Assembly: GCA_030272155.1 (NCBI GenBank)
Contig: CP126194.1
Span: 2,533,501-2,597,500, forward strand
Reading direction: 5' to 3'
Length of the DNA stretch: 64,000 bases
DNA from: Tetradesmus obliquus
Taxonomy: Eukaryota > Chlorophyta > Chlorophyceae > Sphaeropleales > Scenedesmaceae
Both the position numbers and the translations under genes were made by a program. This document shows positions 42,005 to 53,695 of this stretch, piece after piece (the first letter of the stretch is position 1; every line of letters begins with the position of its first letter). The notes beneath the pieces were generated by a model, which was not told the DNA's origin, ran no database searches, and was given only the letters and a program-made list of their open reading frames with translations.

Positions 42005-45000
42005 CTATCGCGCCGGCTCCTCCTCCCCCTCCACAATGTAGCAGCCGAAGGCCTGCTGGCTGCAGGGCCCGCCGCGCTGCGGGTCAAAGCTGACCTTGTG
42101 GTATCGCCCCGACTGCGTGATGATGACGAGGCTGTGTGGGTCTGCTGCTGCAAAGCCCACCAGGCTGCGGCCCGTGTCCTCCTCGGTGAGCTTGTACTGC
42201 GCAAAGGACCACTCGCTGGTGAAGTACTTGGGCAGCGGGATGGGCACGTAGCTCTGCACGCATTGCGGCAGCATCACAGGGCATTAAAACAAAAAAAGTT
42301 GAGCTCAGTCGCAACAAGACCAGCATCACCAAGGGCACGTAGCTCTGTGCGCATAGGGACGGCAACATCAAAAGGGTTGGGAAAACACCAGGAGTTGAGC
42401 TCCATCACAGCTAGACAGGCAGCAAGATGGCAGGTGGTCAGCACGCACAAGAAGACTCGAGGTCAGCCAAACAATACGGAGCAGCCACAGCTCGGACAGC
42501 ACTGCACAGGCAGCCTCACATAACATGACAGCCACAGCAAAGAGCACCTAACATGCTGGTTAAGTGTGGGATGCTCTGCACCTGAAGCACTTGATGACGT
42601 GGCGCCAACTGCCCTCAGCCTGGAGGCTTGCGTTGATCACCAGCAGCAAGCTCTGGCCGTCATCAAACATGAACATCATGTTCGACAACGGCGAGTACGT
42701 GCCCGTGGTGATCAATGCCAGCCTCCAGGTCAAGGGCAGATGGCCACACGCCAGCCAGAGTGACTTGCATGCGAGCCGCCTTTGTGCATACCGCTTTGTG
42801 AGGGCTGAGCTCAGTCGCAGCTTAAACAGCGGTGAGATAGCCAGCCTGCTGAGCACGTCACATTGCATGCCCGGAGCAAGAGCAACAGTCGCAGGGAACG
42901 TACGGACATTCAGCTGCAGGCAGCCGTACCACTCCTCACATGCCCTGTAGCACCCTATCACTTCAAACCAGTGCTGTCCAGTGCTGCGAGCTGCCAAGCT
43001 AGCCTGCTGCCATGCACTGCTCCATCACAGTAGATCCAGGCCACATTGCTGTTTGATCACAGCTAAAGCATTCCAACAGCATCCACCTTGCACCGCACCC
43101 TCACCTTGACTATACTGCTGAGCATGCTGGTCGGGTTGTGCCTGCCCTGCTGCTGCCCAGCGCCATTGACCCCCGCTGGGGCTGCCGCCGCCGCTGCTGC
43201 TGCTGCTGCCCCTGGCCGCTGCATTGCTGCAGCGCCGCCTGCCGGTAAGCTATCTACCGCTGCTGCTGCCGCTGCTTTTGCTGGGTCTGACTCATCTGAC
43301 CCAGTGACAACTTGGGGCCCAAGCGCAAACACGTGCACAGTGCCCTTGTCGCTGCTGACTGCCAGCCAGTCGCAGTGCTTGGAGAAGGCTATGCTGTGGA
43401 TGTGTGCTGGCTCCGTGCCTCGCCGCAGCTCCTGCAGCAGCACAGACGTGGTGCAGGCAGCAGGCCAGGCACATATTGAGCAGGCCCATCATCACTGCTG
43501 CCACAGGCAACATGCTACTACAAGCACGCATCTGAGGAGGCCCGGCAGCAGGAAAGACAAAGAGCATGCTGCTGCAACCCCGTCTCCTTGCTCTCTTTAT
43601 CCCATGCTTGCAGCGCTCACCTGCAGCAGGCTGCCGTCTGCTGTGTTCCACACGCGCCGCAGGAAAGGCAAACAGCATGCTGCTGCATACCCCCCTCCTT
43701 GCTGTCTAATTCTCACCTGCAGCAGGCTGCCGTCTGCTGTGTTCCACACGCGCAGCAGTGTGCCCTTGTCGCTGGCGGTGGCCAGGCGCTTGCCGCACAG
43801 CGACAGGCACAGGCAGGCCAGCGGCGTGTTGTGCGCGCTGATGAACTTGGTCTGCTTGCGGTCGTACAGCTCAATGCGCACCTGGGGCAAAACATGGGCG
43901 TAACAAGGGAAACAGAGTGTTGAACGCGCTCCCCAGTTGCACAGCTCATCCACCAAGCCTGCACAGGTCAGTGAGCGCAGCTGTGCATGCTGTGACTCCC
44001 CGCATTGTCGATGTCCACCATCTGCTGCCGGTGTTGCAGTGCTGCTGTACACCCCCTGCTCCTGCTGCTGTTGCTGCCGCTGCTGCTGGCCAAACTGCTG
44101 TTGCTGCTGCTGCGGAGGTGACTACGTCTGCAGTTCATCCCTAATCTTGCTGCTGCTGCTGTTGCTGCGTCCGCTCACCTGGCCGGTGTGCAGGCCCGGG
44201 CAGGCCAGCACGGTGGCGTCAGCCGCGCTGGACAGCGCCAGCAGCCCGCGCGCGTTGCCCAGCGTCTCAATCTGGTGCAGCAGCTTGAGGTCGGCAAAGT
44301 TGTAGGAGAGCACCTTGTGCTCCAGCGCCACCACGATGCGGTCACGCCGCAGACGCACCGCGCGCACCTGATTAGAGACACGTTACAATGTTACAACACG
44401 CGATGGTGTCAGATATAAAGCAAAGTTGTCACAGAACATTAGCTGAAGGCGCTGGCATGTCTATCTGGTACAACAAGTGCTCCCGTGACTGTGTGCTGCT
44501 GCATCTCCCAGTGGTGGCTGCTGCATGGTGCTGCGGCGTGCCAGGGATGCATGCTCGAGCACGCCCACATGACGAAGAGAGTACAGACCTGCCGGAGCAG
44601 TGTCGATATGCCTCTGACACGCACATGCAGTGTGCTGATGAACTAGAGGCGCCGCAAGTTAAACGGCAGTGTTCGCATCTTCGCCGTCTCGCCTGCTGAT
44701 CCAGCTACGAGGGCGCTGCTCACATGGGGTTGCACTGTCCAAGACAGCCACCGCTGCAACTGCTGCTGTTGCAACTGCTACTGCTGATGCGGCTGCTGCT
44801 GGCGCTGCTGTCGCTCTTGCAGGCGACCAGCTGCAGGATGTCACAGGCGCGGCACACACCTGGCTGCGGAAGCTGAGCTCTCCAATGCACTTGACCTGGT
44901 GGTCGTCCCAAATCATGACCTGCAGCAGCACATGCGCACACTTGCTTGTTGTGCCAAACAGCTGCCAGCTGTTCCAGGGGGTAATCAGCATGGAAGTCAA

Positions 45001-45425
45001 CCGCTGGATGAGATGCTGCTGCTGGGGTTGCCGTCAGTGCAAGTCCATGCTCTGGCCAAGAGCCCTGCCGCAGCCCATTCAGCAGACAGGCTGCAGCAGC
45101 GCTGTTCACCTTGGTAGGCGGGTACTTTGGGGCTGGGCCACCACCCACAATGGCCAGGATGTTGCACCTGAACAGCATCTCCACGATGCCGATGCCTCCA
45201 TTGTTGAAGCCTCGACAGAACTGCAGCAGTGTCGGGAAGATGCCCTCACAGGTCAGCACTAGCTGTTCAGTTGTTGGCAAGGCCAAACGCTGCTTGCAGC
45301 TGCTGTGCCCTCACCGTTTCTTTGAATGGGTCACAGTTGTACACCCGGAAGCCCGTGGTGGTGCCGCAAGCGAAGCAGCCAAAGTCCTGGTTGAACGAGA
45401 CAGACAGCACCTCGACAGGGGCCAT
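42005..45425 (-). CDS. ATG18: ATG18/WIPI-family autophagy protein (PROPPIN), 403 aa
   Basis: Seven-bladed beta-propeller that binds PI3P and PI(3,5)P2 on phagophore and endosomal membranes and promotes autophagosome formation. Exons: 45425-45315, 45220-45110, 44919-44860, 44367-44179, 43881-43717, 43431-43105, 42253-42005, all phase 0, so exon shuffling would keep frame. Landmarks: [71 protein letters not shown], and the lipid-binding LRRG at residues 214-217. The blade 6 loop is enlarged by Ala tracts, and [14 protein letters not shown] leads into the last blade. Length is near the family norm. Two exon edges are duplicated in the adjacent introns, and a long inverted repeat sits in the last intron. 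Confidence 0.93.
42333..42375 (-). repeat. Decoy copy of the ATG18 last-exon start
   Basis: GGGCACGTAGCT plus adjacent intron sequence repeats the acceptor region at 42242-42285. The CAG acceptor and the first four codons (SYVP) are preserved on the minus strand. Confidence 0.7.
42609..42739. repeat. Long imperfect inverted repeat in the last ATG18 intron
   Basis: The two arms of about 65 bp (42609-42676 and 42678-42739) are reverse complements at roughly three bases in four. The loop is nearly absent (GAACAT-C-ATGTTC at the centre). Transcribed in either direction, this would fold into one long hairpin. Confidence 0.75.
43621..43657 (-). repeat. Decoy copy of the ATG18 fifth-exon end
   Basis: 37 bases repeat the exon end at 43717-43753, including the GCAG|GTGAG donor on the minus strand and the codons for [12 protein letters not shown]. 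The copies are separated by about 60 bp of related sequence. Confidence 0.88.
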
Positions 45426-45888
45426 GGCTGGTCCCCTTCGCCCCTAAAAGCGTGCAGGACCGAAGCAAAAAACTATAGCTTAGGCTTTCATAACCGAGAT
45501 CACAGCTGTGAATTAGCTCATCTCACGGAACTGAACTTCCACAGGTGGTGAGTGAAGCCCTCCATACACAAGGCGTACTTGCAGCCACCTATCCAAACAG
45601 TGAGTTATGCATGTGATCGACCAAGTCTTCTCGTGCCTCTATGATTCACCATGCATCAGCCTGCATTAGCACCACTGTTACGAACCCTTGTGGGTAACTC
45701 TGCAGCCTCATCACCGAGGATCGTCTAGGCAGGTTCAATTGCTTCAACTGTGATTTTTTTGACTACGATCACTGCTGCTTGTGTGCTCAGTCAACCTAGC
45801 TGTATCACCTCACAAACCTACTAGCAGCGCCAGGCGCTGGCGCACTCCCCATGCAGCATCAAATCGTCTAGTAATCAATCCAGCCACT
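45426..45888. promoter_or_regulatory. Divergent promoter interval between ATG18 and the ABC1 kinase
   Basis: 463 bp lie between the two start codons, so both promoters must lie or overlap here unless 5' UTR introns exist. No clear TATA box is seen; a poly-T stretch lies at 45754-45760. Confidence 0.55.
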
Positions 45889-47514
45889 ATGCATGCTCTC
45901 AGGAGGCTGCCTGTGCTGCTGGCGCAAGCAGCCAGTAGAAGTGCTTGGCAGGCAGCACAGCAGCAGCAGCACAGCAGCCTGGCAGCAGCAGCACCCGCAG
46001 CCCAGAAGATTTCCATAGGCGCAAAGTATTTGTTTGGTATAGGTGCAGCAGCATGGGCCTCGCAATCGGACTCAGTAGCGGAGAATGCCCGGTTGGCGTA
46101 CCTGATACCCACCAGGCTGGCTCGGGACGTCATCACAGCCGTGTCGATAGTAGTAGGTACGTACTGTCATGCTTGACGCATTGGCGTGTGGTGCAACCTG
46201 ATAAGATTGTTTCGGCGGCCTGTACAGCAGTGTACATGCAGCAAGCTGCATGCTGGCGCTATGGTCGCCAGCAGGTGTTGCAGTGCTGGCTACAAGCTGG
46301 GTGTTGCTGTTCAGCTGGCAGCTGCTATGGTTGCATTTCAGCTGACACCCTGCTCCTTTTGCCACCAACTGGCCTTATGCTTAATCACAGACACTTCCAC
46401 TGGTTCAGCTGCATGTATGCACAGCTGCAAATGCGCCTCTCCCTCTGCCTGCTGTGCATTCACGTGCCTTCTGAATTACCTGATGCCATGCATGTCGGCT
46501 GCACCTGCAGACTACAAGACAGCGCTCAACGCAGTGCCGGAGGGCGACGAAGCAGCACGGCACGACGCGCTGCACGCCTGCCACCAGCGCAGCGCGGACA
46601 AGCTGCTGAAGCTGTGCTTTGACAATGGCGGCATCTACATCAAGCTGGGCCAGCACATAGGGCAGCTGGTGAGGCGCTGCAGGGATGGTTTGGCTGATCA
46701 AGCTTGAACAGCTGCATAGCAGAGTTCGTGGAGGGGGAAGAACATGTGGCAATGCGAGTGCAGGCTGGCTAGGGTGACGGCAGGGAAGACAGCAAGCGCC
46801 AGCCAGCAACAGCAGGTGGCGGAAGTGGCTGCTCGTAATTGTCACGTAAGTCCGCCCTGCCCTGCAGCAGCAGTAAAGCTGCAGACACATGCATTACGCT
46901 TCGTTCTCAATAAACTGAGCAGCTGTTCAGAGTTGTCGCTGCGGTGCAGTTGCTACATTCAGGAGACACGTGGCCGTATGCCGTGCACCCCGCATGCGGT
47001 CCACCACCTCACCAAGTATGCTGAATGTCAGACGCGCTTTTTGCCACTGCCGCTGCTGTTGCCGTGCCTGCAGGACCACTTGCTTCCTGAGGAGTACGTG
47101 GTCACAATGCGGCAGCACATGCTGGACAAGTGCCCAGTATCGGCCTGGCCCGAGGTGGCGCAGATCATACGGGAAGACCTGGGCCAGCCGCCAGAGGTGC
47201 TGTTCAAGGAGTTCAGCACCACACCTATTGCAAGCGCATCACTGGCACAGGTGGGCTGCCTTCTTCCTAGACATGCAGATAGCTCTAGGTCGTAGCAGTG
47301 TGAGCTGCGGAGGTGCTGTTCAAGGAGTTCAGCACCACACCCATTGCCAGTGCACTGCTGGCGCAGGTGAGCTGCCTGCTACACCTGAAATTCTCCTAGG
47401 CTGTAGCTTTGTGAGCCGCCTGAGTGCTGGGTGACATGCTGCAGTGGGATGTGCAGTAGCTGCGTTTGCGCAGCAGGCTTGCCGTTTGCAGCAGTCAAAC
47501 TGGCTCCGTGTGGC

Positions 47515-47549
<35 letters not shown>

Positions 47550-50331
47550 TGCATGTGGCCACTGCGCATGACGGCAGCAAGCTGGCGGTCAAGGTGCAGC
47601 ACGCGGGGCTGCGCGAGTCGTGCGCTGCTGACGTGACCACCATCGAATTCCTGGTCAATGCAGTGCGCGTGGTCTTCCCCGACTTCAACTACATGTGGCT
47701 GGTGAGGCGGCTGGGAGCATGTGTGTGTATTGATGTTACACCTGCCTGCGTGAGAGCCAGCTTATGTGCAGGCAAGGCTGCAGAGCTGTGGTAACGGAAG
47801 TGGGGCGTGGGGCTGATGGTGGATGCTGTTGTTGCTTGTTGGGCAACTTGATGGTGCTGTGCGCACAGCTTGACTGCTTTTTGTGTGACAGCTGGACCTT
47901 GGCTGTGATGTGTGGCTGCTGCAGCAGAAGTGAAGGTCGCAGCTGTTATGAGCTTATTATAATCGCGCGGCGTCAAGGCATTCACAATCAACGTGCATGT
48001 CACCGTGGTGGTCATGCGCTGCAGACGTGCCTGTTACCGTGCATGCTGATGCGCTGCTTATGCACCTGCAAGCACAACAACAACAGCAGCGGTGCCGGCT
48101 AGGCTTGTGTGCATGCTCAAGCACGTTCCTGACGCAATGTTGTCATGAACGGCATGCATGTTGTCAGTTGTCATGCTCGCTTTCACCTGCATCCACTGGC
48201 ATTCACCTGCAGGTTGACGAGATCAAGCACAACCTGCCGCTGGAGCTGGACTTCAACCACGAGATGGCCAATGCGGAGCGCTGCAGGCGCAACCTGGCCT
48301 CGCCCAAGAGCAGCGTGGCCAAGAGGTGAGCACGGCTGGCTGGGTGCGGCAGGGCGGCAGCTGCTGCAGCTGCTGCTGCTGCTGCGGGTGGTGGTGTTGC
48401 GGGCCAAGGGGTGAGCTGGCCAGGTGCTGTATGGCACCTAGGTTGGCCTTTGCAGGATGTTGAGCTGTGTTATACATGCTTGTGCGGTGTGCACGCGTGT
48501 TATAATCACCACAGGCACACATGCGTGTAGCTCTTGAACCGTGTACATCACCACACACACCACAATGGCACGCTGCTCTGCAAGCTGCTCACAACACCCG
48601 ATTGCATGCTCTGTGCTGTCGGTCTGTTTGTGCCCTGCAGCGTGCACGTTCCGGCGGTATACCCGCAGCTGACCAGCGCGCGCGTGTTGACCATGGAGTT
48701 CATTGAGGGCGTGCAGGTCAGTTGCAAACTGCAGTCTTAAAGCTTCATCAAGCCAGCCATAACTTGCAAGATATGTGTAACCTGGGACGGCGCCAGCAGC
48801 AAGCCAGTGTCAGCTACGACAGGCCTGGTAGGGGCATTAGAGTGTGATCACAAGGAACTCACCCTAGCACCTTGTTCTACTCCGCATGCGTGCAGGTCAC
48901 CGACAGGCCAGGACTGGCGCGGCTGGGCATCGCGCCTGGCGCGCTGGCGCAGCTGGTCAGCCAGACCTTTAACGAGATGATCTTCATCCACGGCGACGTG
49001 CACTGCGACCCACACGCAGCAAACCTGGTGAGGCTGCTGGGGGACCGAGGGCATTTTGTGTTGGGTTGGGGGCACTAGGAAGGGCCCCTTCCGGGAGGGA
49101 CAGCCGCAGCAGGCTCTGCTTGCTGCGCAGGCTGCTAAGCGCTAGTGTTGGCTGGCTGGAGGCTGCTGCTGCAAGCGGGATGCTGCTGCTCACAAATGTC
49201 ATGCATGTGCCTCTACATCATACACGCCAGCAGTAGCACGCGTTACAACACATATATCTCGCTCCTGGTGCGCGCCCTCCCTCACTGCCTGCACGCGCCG
49301 CGCTGCTTCCCGCTGCAGCTGGTGCGCAGGGGCCCTGCAGGGCAGCCGCAGCTGGTGCTGCTGGACCACGGGCTGTACCGCCAGATCGATGACGGCTTCC
49401 GGCGCGAGTATGCGGCGCTGTGGCGCGCGCTCATCTTTAGTGACAAGGCGGGCATCAAGCAGCACGCGGAGAGCATGAACGCGGGCGACGCCTACCCGCT
49501 GTTTGCGGCCATGCTCACTATGCGGCCCTGGGACCAGGTGGGCGGCGGGCGCTGAGCTGTTGGGTGGGGTTTGTTACAGGGCAGCTGCTTGTATGTCACT
49601 ATATGAATCGCTATGGATAGACCTCAAGAACTCTGAGAAGGTTGGGTGCTGTTTGAAGTGCAAGCGTCTGGCCTTTGCCCTGCAGGCACAGCCCTGGCAT
49701 CACGTACCTCAGCTGATACACTGCGATGCTGCTGCTGCTCATCTGCCTACTGCTGCTGCTCCTGCTGCAATGCTGCTCTGCTGCTGCCGTGCTGCAGATT
49801 GTGGACTTTGACCCTCAGCTGGAGCACCTCAGCCTCACCAGCAACAAGCAGGAGAAGGATATGCTGCGGGGCTACGCAGCCATCTACGCCAAGCAGATAG
49901 GCGACCTGCTGCTGCGCATGCCGCGCCCGCTGCTGCTGCTGCTCAAGACCAACGACTGCCTGCGCAGCGTGGACTTGTCGCTCGGCGCGCCGATCAACAC
50001 GTTTGTGATAACGGCTAAGACCTGCAACAGGGCGCTAGCGGAGATGGACATGCAGCAGAGCCCTGGTGTGGGGTCGTGGCTGTCAGCGCGGGCCAGCATG
50101 CTGCGTGTGGAGTTTATCATGGCAGCAATGCGCGTGATGGGGCTGTGGGTGGCAGTGCAGAGGGCGCTGGGGTTGGGGGCGGCGGCTGGTGCAGGCAGGG
50201 GCCTAGGCAATGGTGGTGTGGTGTATGATGAAGGAGTGCTGGAGCAGCACAGGCGGGCGGCAGAGGCAGGCATTGTGCTGGCAGCGCAGGCAGACGACAG
50301 TGCGCGTACAGCAGCAGCCACAGCAGCGTAA
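45889..50331 (+). CDS. ADCK1-type ABC1/UbiB atypical kinase, mitochondrial, 609 aa
   Basis: Exons 45889-46156, 46511-46668, 47074-47250, 47549-47701, 48213-48325, 48641-48716, 48896-49027, 49319-49537, 49798-50331, all in phase. The N-terminus (MHALRRLPVLLAQAASRSAW) resembles a mitochondrial targeting peptide. UbiB-family signatures are complete: KLGQ at 134-137 in place of the KxGQ motif, PIASASLAQVH, the ATP-binding Lys in AVKVQH (216), ELDFNHE, HGDVHCDPHAAN at 347-358, and VLLDHG (DHG, as in ADCK1, rather than DFG) near 372-377. The C-terminus has an Ala-rich tail. Human ADCK1 and yeast Mcp2/Cqd2, the nearest relatives by motif, act in mitochondrial lipid or coenzyme Q homeostasis. An earlier in-frame start-like position exists, but 45889 is the first ATG giving the targeting peptide. 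Confidence 0.92.
47310..47366 (+). repeat. Decoy copy of the ABC1 kinase exon 3 end
   Basis: 57 bases (coding EVLFKEFSTTPIASA-like sequence) repeat 47194-47250 at a period of 116 bp, with a fully intact CAG|GTGAGC donor. The copied peptide differs in places (ASALLAQ for ASASLAQ). Confidence 0.9.
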
Positions 50332-50613
50332 ACTGGTCTAGGTTGTGGCTAGCAAAAGGCACACCGTGCCATGAAAAGTTAGATTGTGCCTCATTTGATC
50401 AGCACCTAGCTGCAGGGTGGTGTTTCAATGACTCGCAGCAGCAGTTGCAGTGCAGTGTGATGACATCTTGACTGTAGTTCGTCTCGTGCATAGCTTAGAA
50501 GGGTGCAGCATTGTAGCACTTCATTGCCGGCTGCCAGCAGCCGCACCTGTGGCGCTGTACTGCAGATGGCTTGGGTATCAGTGTCATGCACATGCAGCTG
50601 AGATGCTGCAAGC

Positions 50614-50832
50614 ATGACGTCCATGCGTCTTTTTTTAGTGATTTCGCTGGTGTCATTTTGTGGGTTTTGGGCAAGCGTTTGCAGTGCTGGCGATGCGCGC
50701 AGCACACGGAGCTCGGGCCATGAGGGCCAGCTTGACACATCTGCAGGCCAGTTGCCAACTGCCAACTGGATTCAGCAAATCGCACTTCGTGCAGAGGTTT
50801 ATGCGGCAGGACAGGTGGCAGTGTGTGCATGA
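50614..50832 (+). CDS. Possible small secreted peptide, 72 aa
   Basis: An ATG-initiated frame with a strong predicted signal peptide (MTSMRLFLVISLVSFCGFW, cleavage near VCSAG), 280 bp downstream of the ABC1 kinase stop. The mature part is 47 residues with no recognised domain. It might be a separate gene, a first exon (CAG|GTGGCA donor near 50815), or part of the kinase 3' UTR. Confidence 0.3.
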   Translation: MTSMRLFLVISLVSFCGFWASVCSAGDARSTRSSGHEGQLDTSAGQLPTANWIQQIALRAEVYAAGQVAVCA

Positions 50833-51338
50833 CTGGCATCTTCATGACGATGGACAGGCTCAGCCAGGCTGGCGTGCAGCAGCAGTTGGTGTGCTGCATC
50901 CAGCACCCCTTTGTGGCACTGCATGCTGCTCTGCATCCAAGTTTGAACTGCAGCAGCTGTGTCAGCTTGTTTTCGCATTCTTGTGCTGCTGTGCTGCGCC
51001 TGGTGCGGCATTTTGTGCTTGTATTTATGCTTGTGTGGCTGCTTTGCAACGTGGGGTTGAGGTTTGTGGCAGTGCTGCTGCACTGCTACAGAACACTTGT
51101 AGAGTCTGCAGTGTTGCAACTGCAGCAAGGACATGGAGGCCCCACATGGTTTTTCTTGCTTCGTTGCTGTGGTAGGCAGGCACAAAGCTCACAAACATGT
51201 GTAAATGTCGATTGAAACAAGTATTGCACGTTGTCGAGGCCTATCATGCCAGCTGACTGGTGCGTCAAACGCTGATGTGGCGACTGTCATCCCCTCCCGC
51301 AGCAGCCGCCTTTTCGGCTTCCGCCTTGATCGTTTCCA

Positions 51339-51342
51339 TATA
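51339..51342 (+). promoter_or_regulatory. TATA element of the U2 gene
   Basis: TATA lies at -29 to -26 relative to the inferred U2 5' end, the spacing expected for plant-type Pol II snRNA genes. A confident upstream sequence element could not be identified. Confidence 0.6.
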
Positions 51343-51367
51343 ACGCATGTCGGCGACCGAAGAAAGC

Positions 51368-51557
51368 ATACCTTTCTCGGCTTTTTGGCTAAGATCAAGT
51401 GTAGTATCTGTTCTGTTCAGTTTGATAGCTGAACTGGTGGACATTGTCCACCATGCTATCTCACTAATCTTTCTGGGTGGAGTGACCAACGGGGGCTTGC
51501 TCCCAGGTTGCTCGCGCTTGTCCTTGGTATTGCACTACCGCCAAGGATGAGCACACC
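51368..51557 (+). ncRNA. U2: U2 spliceosomal snRNA
   Basis: About 190 nt, the usual size. The 5' end ATACCTTTCTCGGC...TTTTGGCTAAGATCAAG matches the almost invariant U2 5' domain. The branch-point recognition element GTAGTA is at 51401-51406 and is followed by the conserved TCTGTTCT. Stem-loop III is GGGGGCTTGCTCCC (51491-51504). Stem-loop IV pairs CCTTGG with CCAAGG around TATTGCACTACC (51522-51546). The 3' end is GAGCACACC. The Sm-site region reads AATCTTTCTGG, less uridine-rich than the canonical site. It base-pairs with intron branch points in the U2 snRNP, consistent with the intron-dense genes around it. Confidence 0.96.
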
Positions 51558-52425
51558 ATTTACACGAATCAAAGTGCGTGTGCATGCCTCAGCAGATCGT
51601 GCTGCATCGACCCATGCATTTGCTGCTGTTCCTGCATGAACTGCCCTTGGAAGCACATCCATTTCCAATCCATGGTTTCGAGTTTGCCACTATTATCGCG
51701 CACCCAGCGCAGAGAAGCCTGCTCGTCATGCCTGCTGCTCTGGCCCAACCTGTCCTCTGCTGCTGTGCATGATGAGTGCATCAGTTGTAAAGTTTGTGCT
51801 GCTGCTGCCAGGACAGAAGGTTGCCTGTCCTGTTTACTGCTTAGGTGATCGTTACATGCCCAGCATGTGCATGTTACTTCGGTCCTTGTAAAGATGGACA
51901 GTCTAGCATGAAAAAAGCAAAGCTGCGCACCTTCAAGCAAAGCTCGGCCAGAAGACCCCCCGCCCTGGGTCCCCCGGCGCTCCAAGTGGCCTTGTACATG
52001 CGTGGAACAGGTCACATGCGGGTGGGTCTTGGTCACAAACCACGATAAGCACGTGGGGCTAAGCATTCTGATCTTTGACAGCAACAGTGGCTCACATTAT
52101 GCCGCCATAGCCTACCCTAAACATCACGAACTTTGTTCTTGAAAAACGCTGAACTTCAAGATAGCGGCGTTGTGGTAGGAGGGCTGAGAAAGCCACACGG
52201 ATGCAACCAGATGCCAGAACTTGTCATGCCATGCGGCTCTGCACTTGACGTCTGCATATGTAGTAGCACCATATTCCAGGCTGCTGCTGTGCAAAACGAA
52301 AACAGCGCCGCGCCTGCGGTAGGCCTACATGGCACACACGAGTTGAATGTATGCCTGCCAGACTCGTTCGCAAGGATCACTGCTGCCGGTGGTGATGTTG
52401 CTGCTGTTGACAGAGAGCTGTGCTG
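51558..52425. other. Interval between U2 and the oligoribonuclease 3' end
   Basis: No supported gene. It presumably holds the U2 3'-end signal and the oligoribonuclease 3' UTR. Confidence 0.4.
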
Positions 52426-53662
52426 TCACTTGCCAGCCTTGAACAGCACACTCTTGTAGTACTGCAGCTCCTTGAGGCTCTCCTTGATGTCACTCATGGC
52501 GGTGTGTGCAGCTACTTTGCGCGGCGCCTGCCGAGCTATCTTGGGCTTCCAGCGCCTGCAGCACACCGCACGAGCGGCAACGCAGCAGCGTGTCACGTTG
52601 CAGCACTGACTGCAGGTGCCTGGCTTCTCACAGCCGCTTGGTTCAGACAGAGCAAGAATTCAAGCAAACAGCTGCGCAAGTGCAGTGATGTGTTGTGTGT
52701 GTGTTCTGCAGCTGCTGCTGGAAATCCACACCGGCGTGTCGCCTCAGCTGCGCACCTCGGCTGATCGACGACACGCAGACATACGGAGCAGCAGCAGCTG
52801 CGGCTGCTGTGCCATACGCCAGCAGCGTGCTGCACCGCTACGCCAAAGCCCAAAGCCCCCAGCTCACCTGCAGCACTCCTTAAAGGTGGACACATCCACG
52901 ATGCGGTAGTGCACGTGCTCCAGCAGCGCAGGCATGTGCCTTTGCAGGAACAGCCGGTCCACGTGCACGCTGTTTCCTGCAAGCTGCGCTGCCTGGTACT
53001 GTGTGTGCTCCTGCACAAACGCCAGCACTGCTGCCTCTGCTTGCGCTAGGCTGGTGCTGCTGTCTCGCACGCGCTGCACAAGGCCTGACTTGGCATGGTG
53101 CTCCTTGCACCAGTCGTTCATGTTTTCCAGCACGCTTTCTGGGTGGTGGATGGCAATGGACGGGCCCTGCAGGCACCAGGCAGCATGCAGCCAGCACTAT
53201 CAGGTTGCTGTCTGATATTTGCATGCAGCTGGGTCTTCATGCTGGCTGAGAGCTGCAGCCTGGGTGCTTGCAAAACAGCACTGCTTGGAATGAGGGCCAA
53301 GGTCCTTGCTGCTGATTCAACAGATGCAGGACATGTCGCTTGGTGCTACCAGGCGCATCATAGACCCTACATGTCACAGGTCCTTGCCGCTGCACAGCCC
53401 ACCATGCCACGCTGTGGAGAAGTGTGCAGTAGGTGCTAGCTGTGGCCAGCTGCAGCCAGCTGCGGCGCACCTCTACTACTTGCTTCAGCTCGCCATCTGT
53501 CACCAGGCAGGCAATCTCTATGATGGTGTCCTTCTCTATGTTCAGGCCTGCAGGGCCACACAGAAATAGCATGCATATGCATCAGCTCAAAGGTACCAGG
53601 CATAAGATGAGTCAACGAGGAACAGCTGCGCTGGAGCCAGGTGCTGCTTCTTGGTGTGTGCA

Positions 53663-53695
<33 letters not shown>

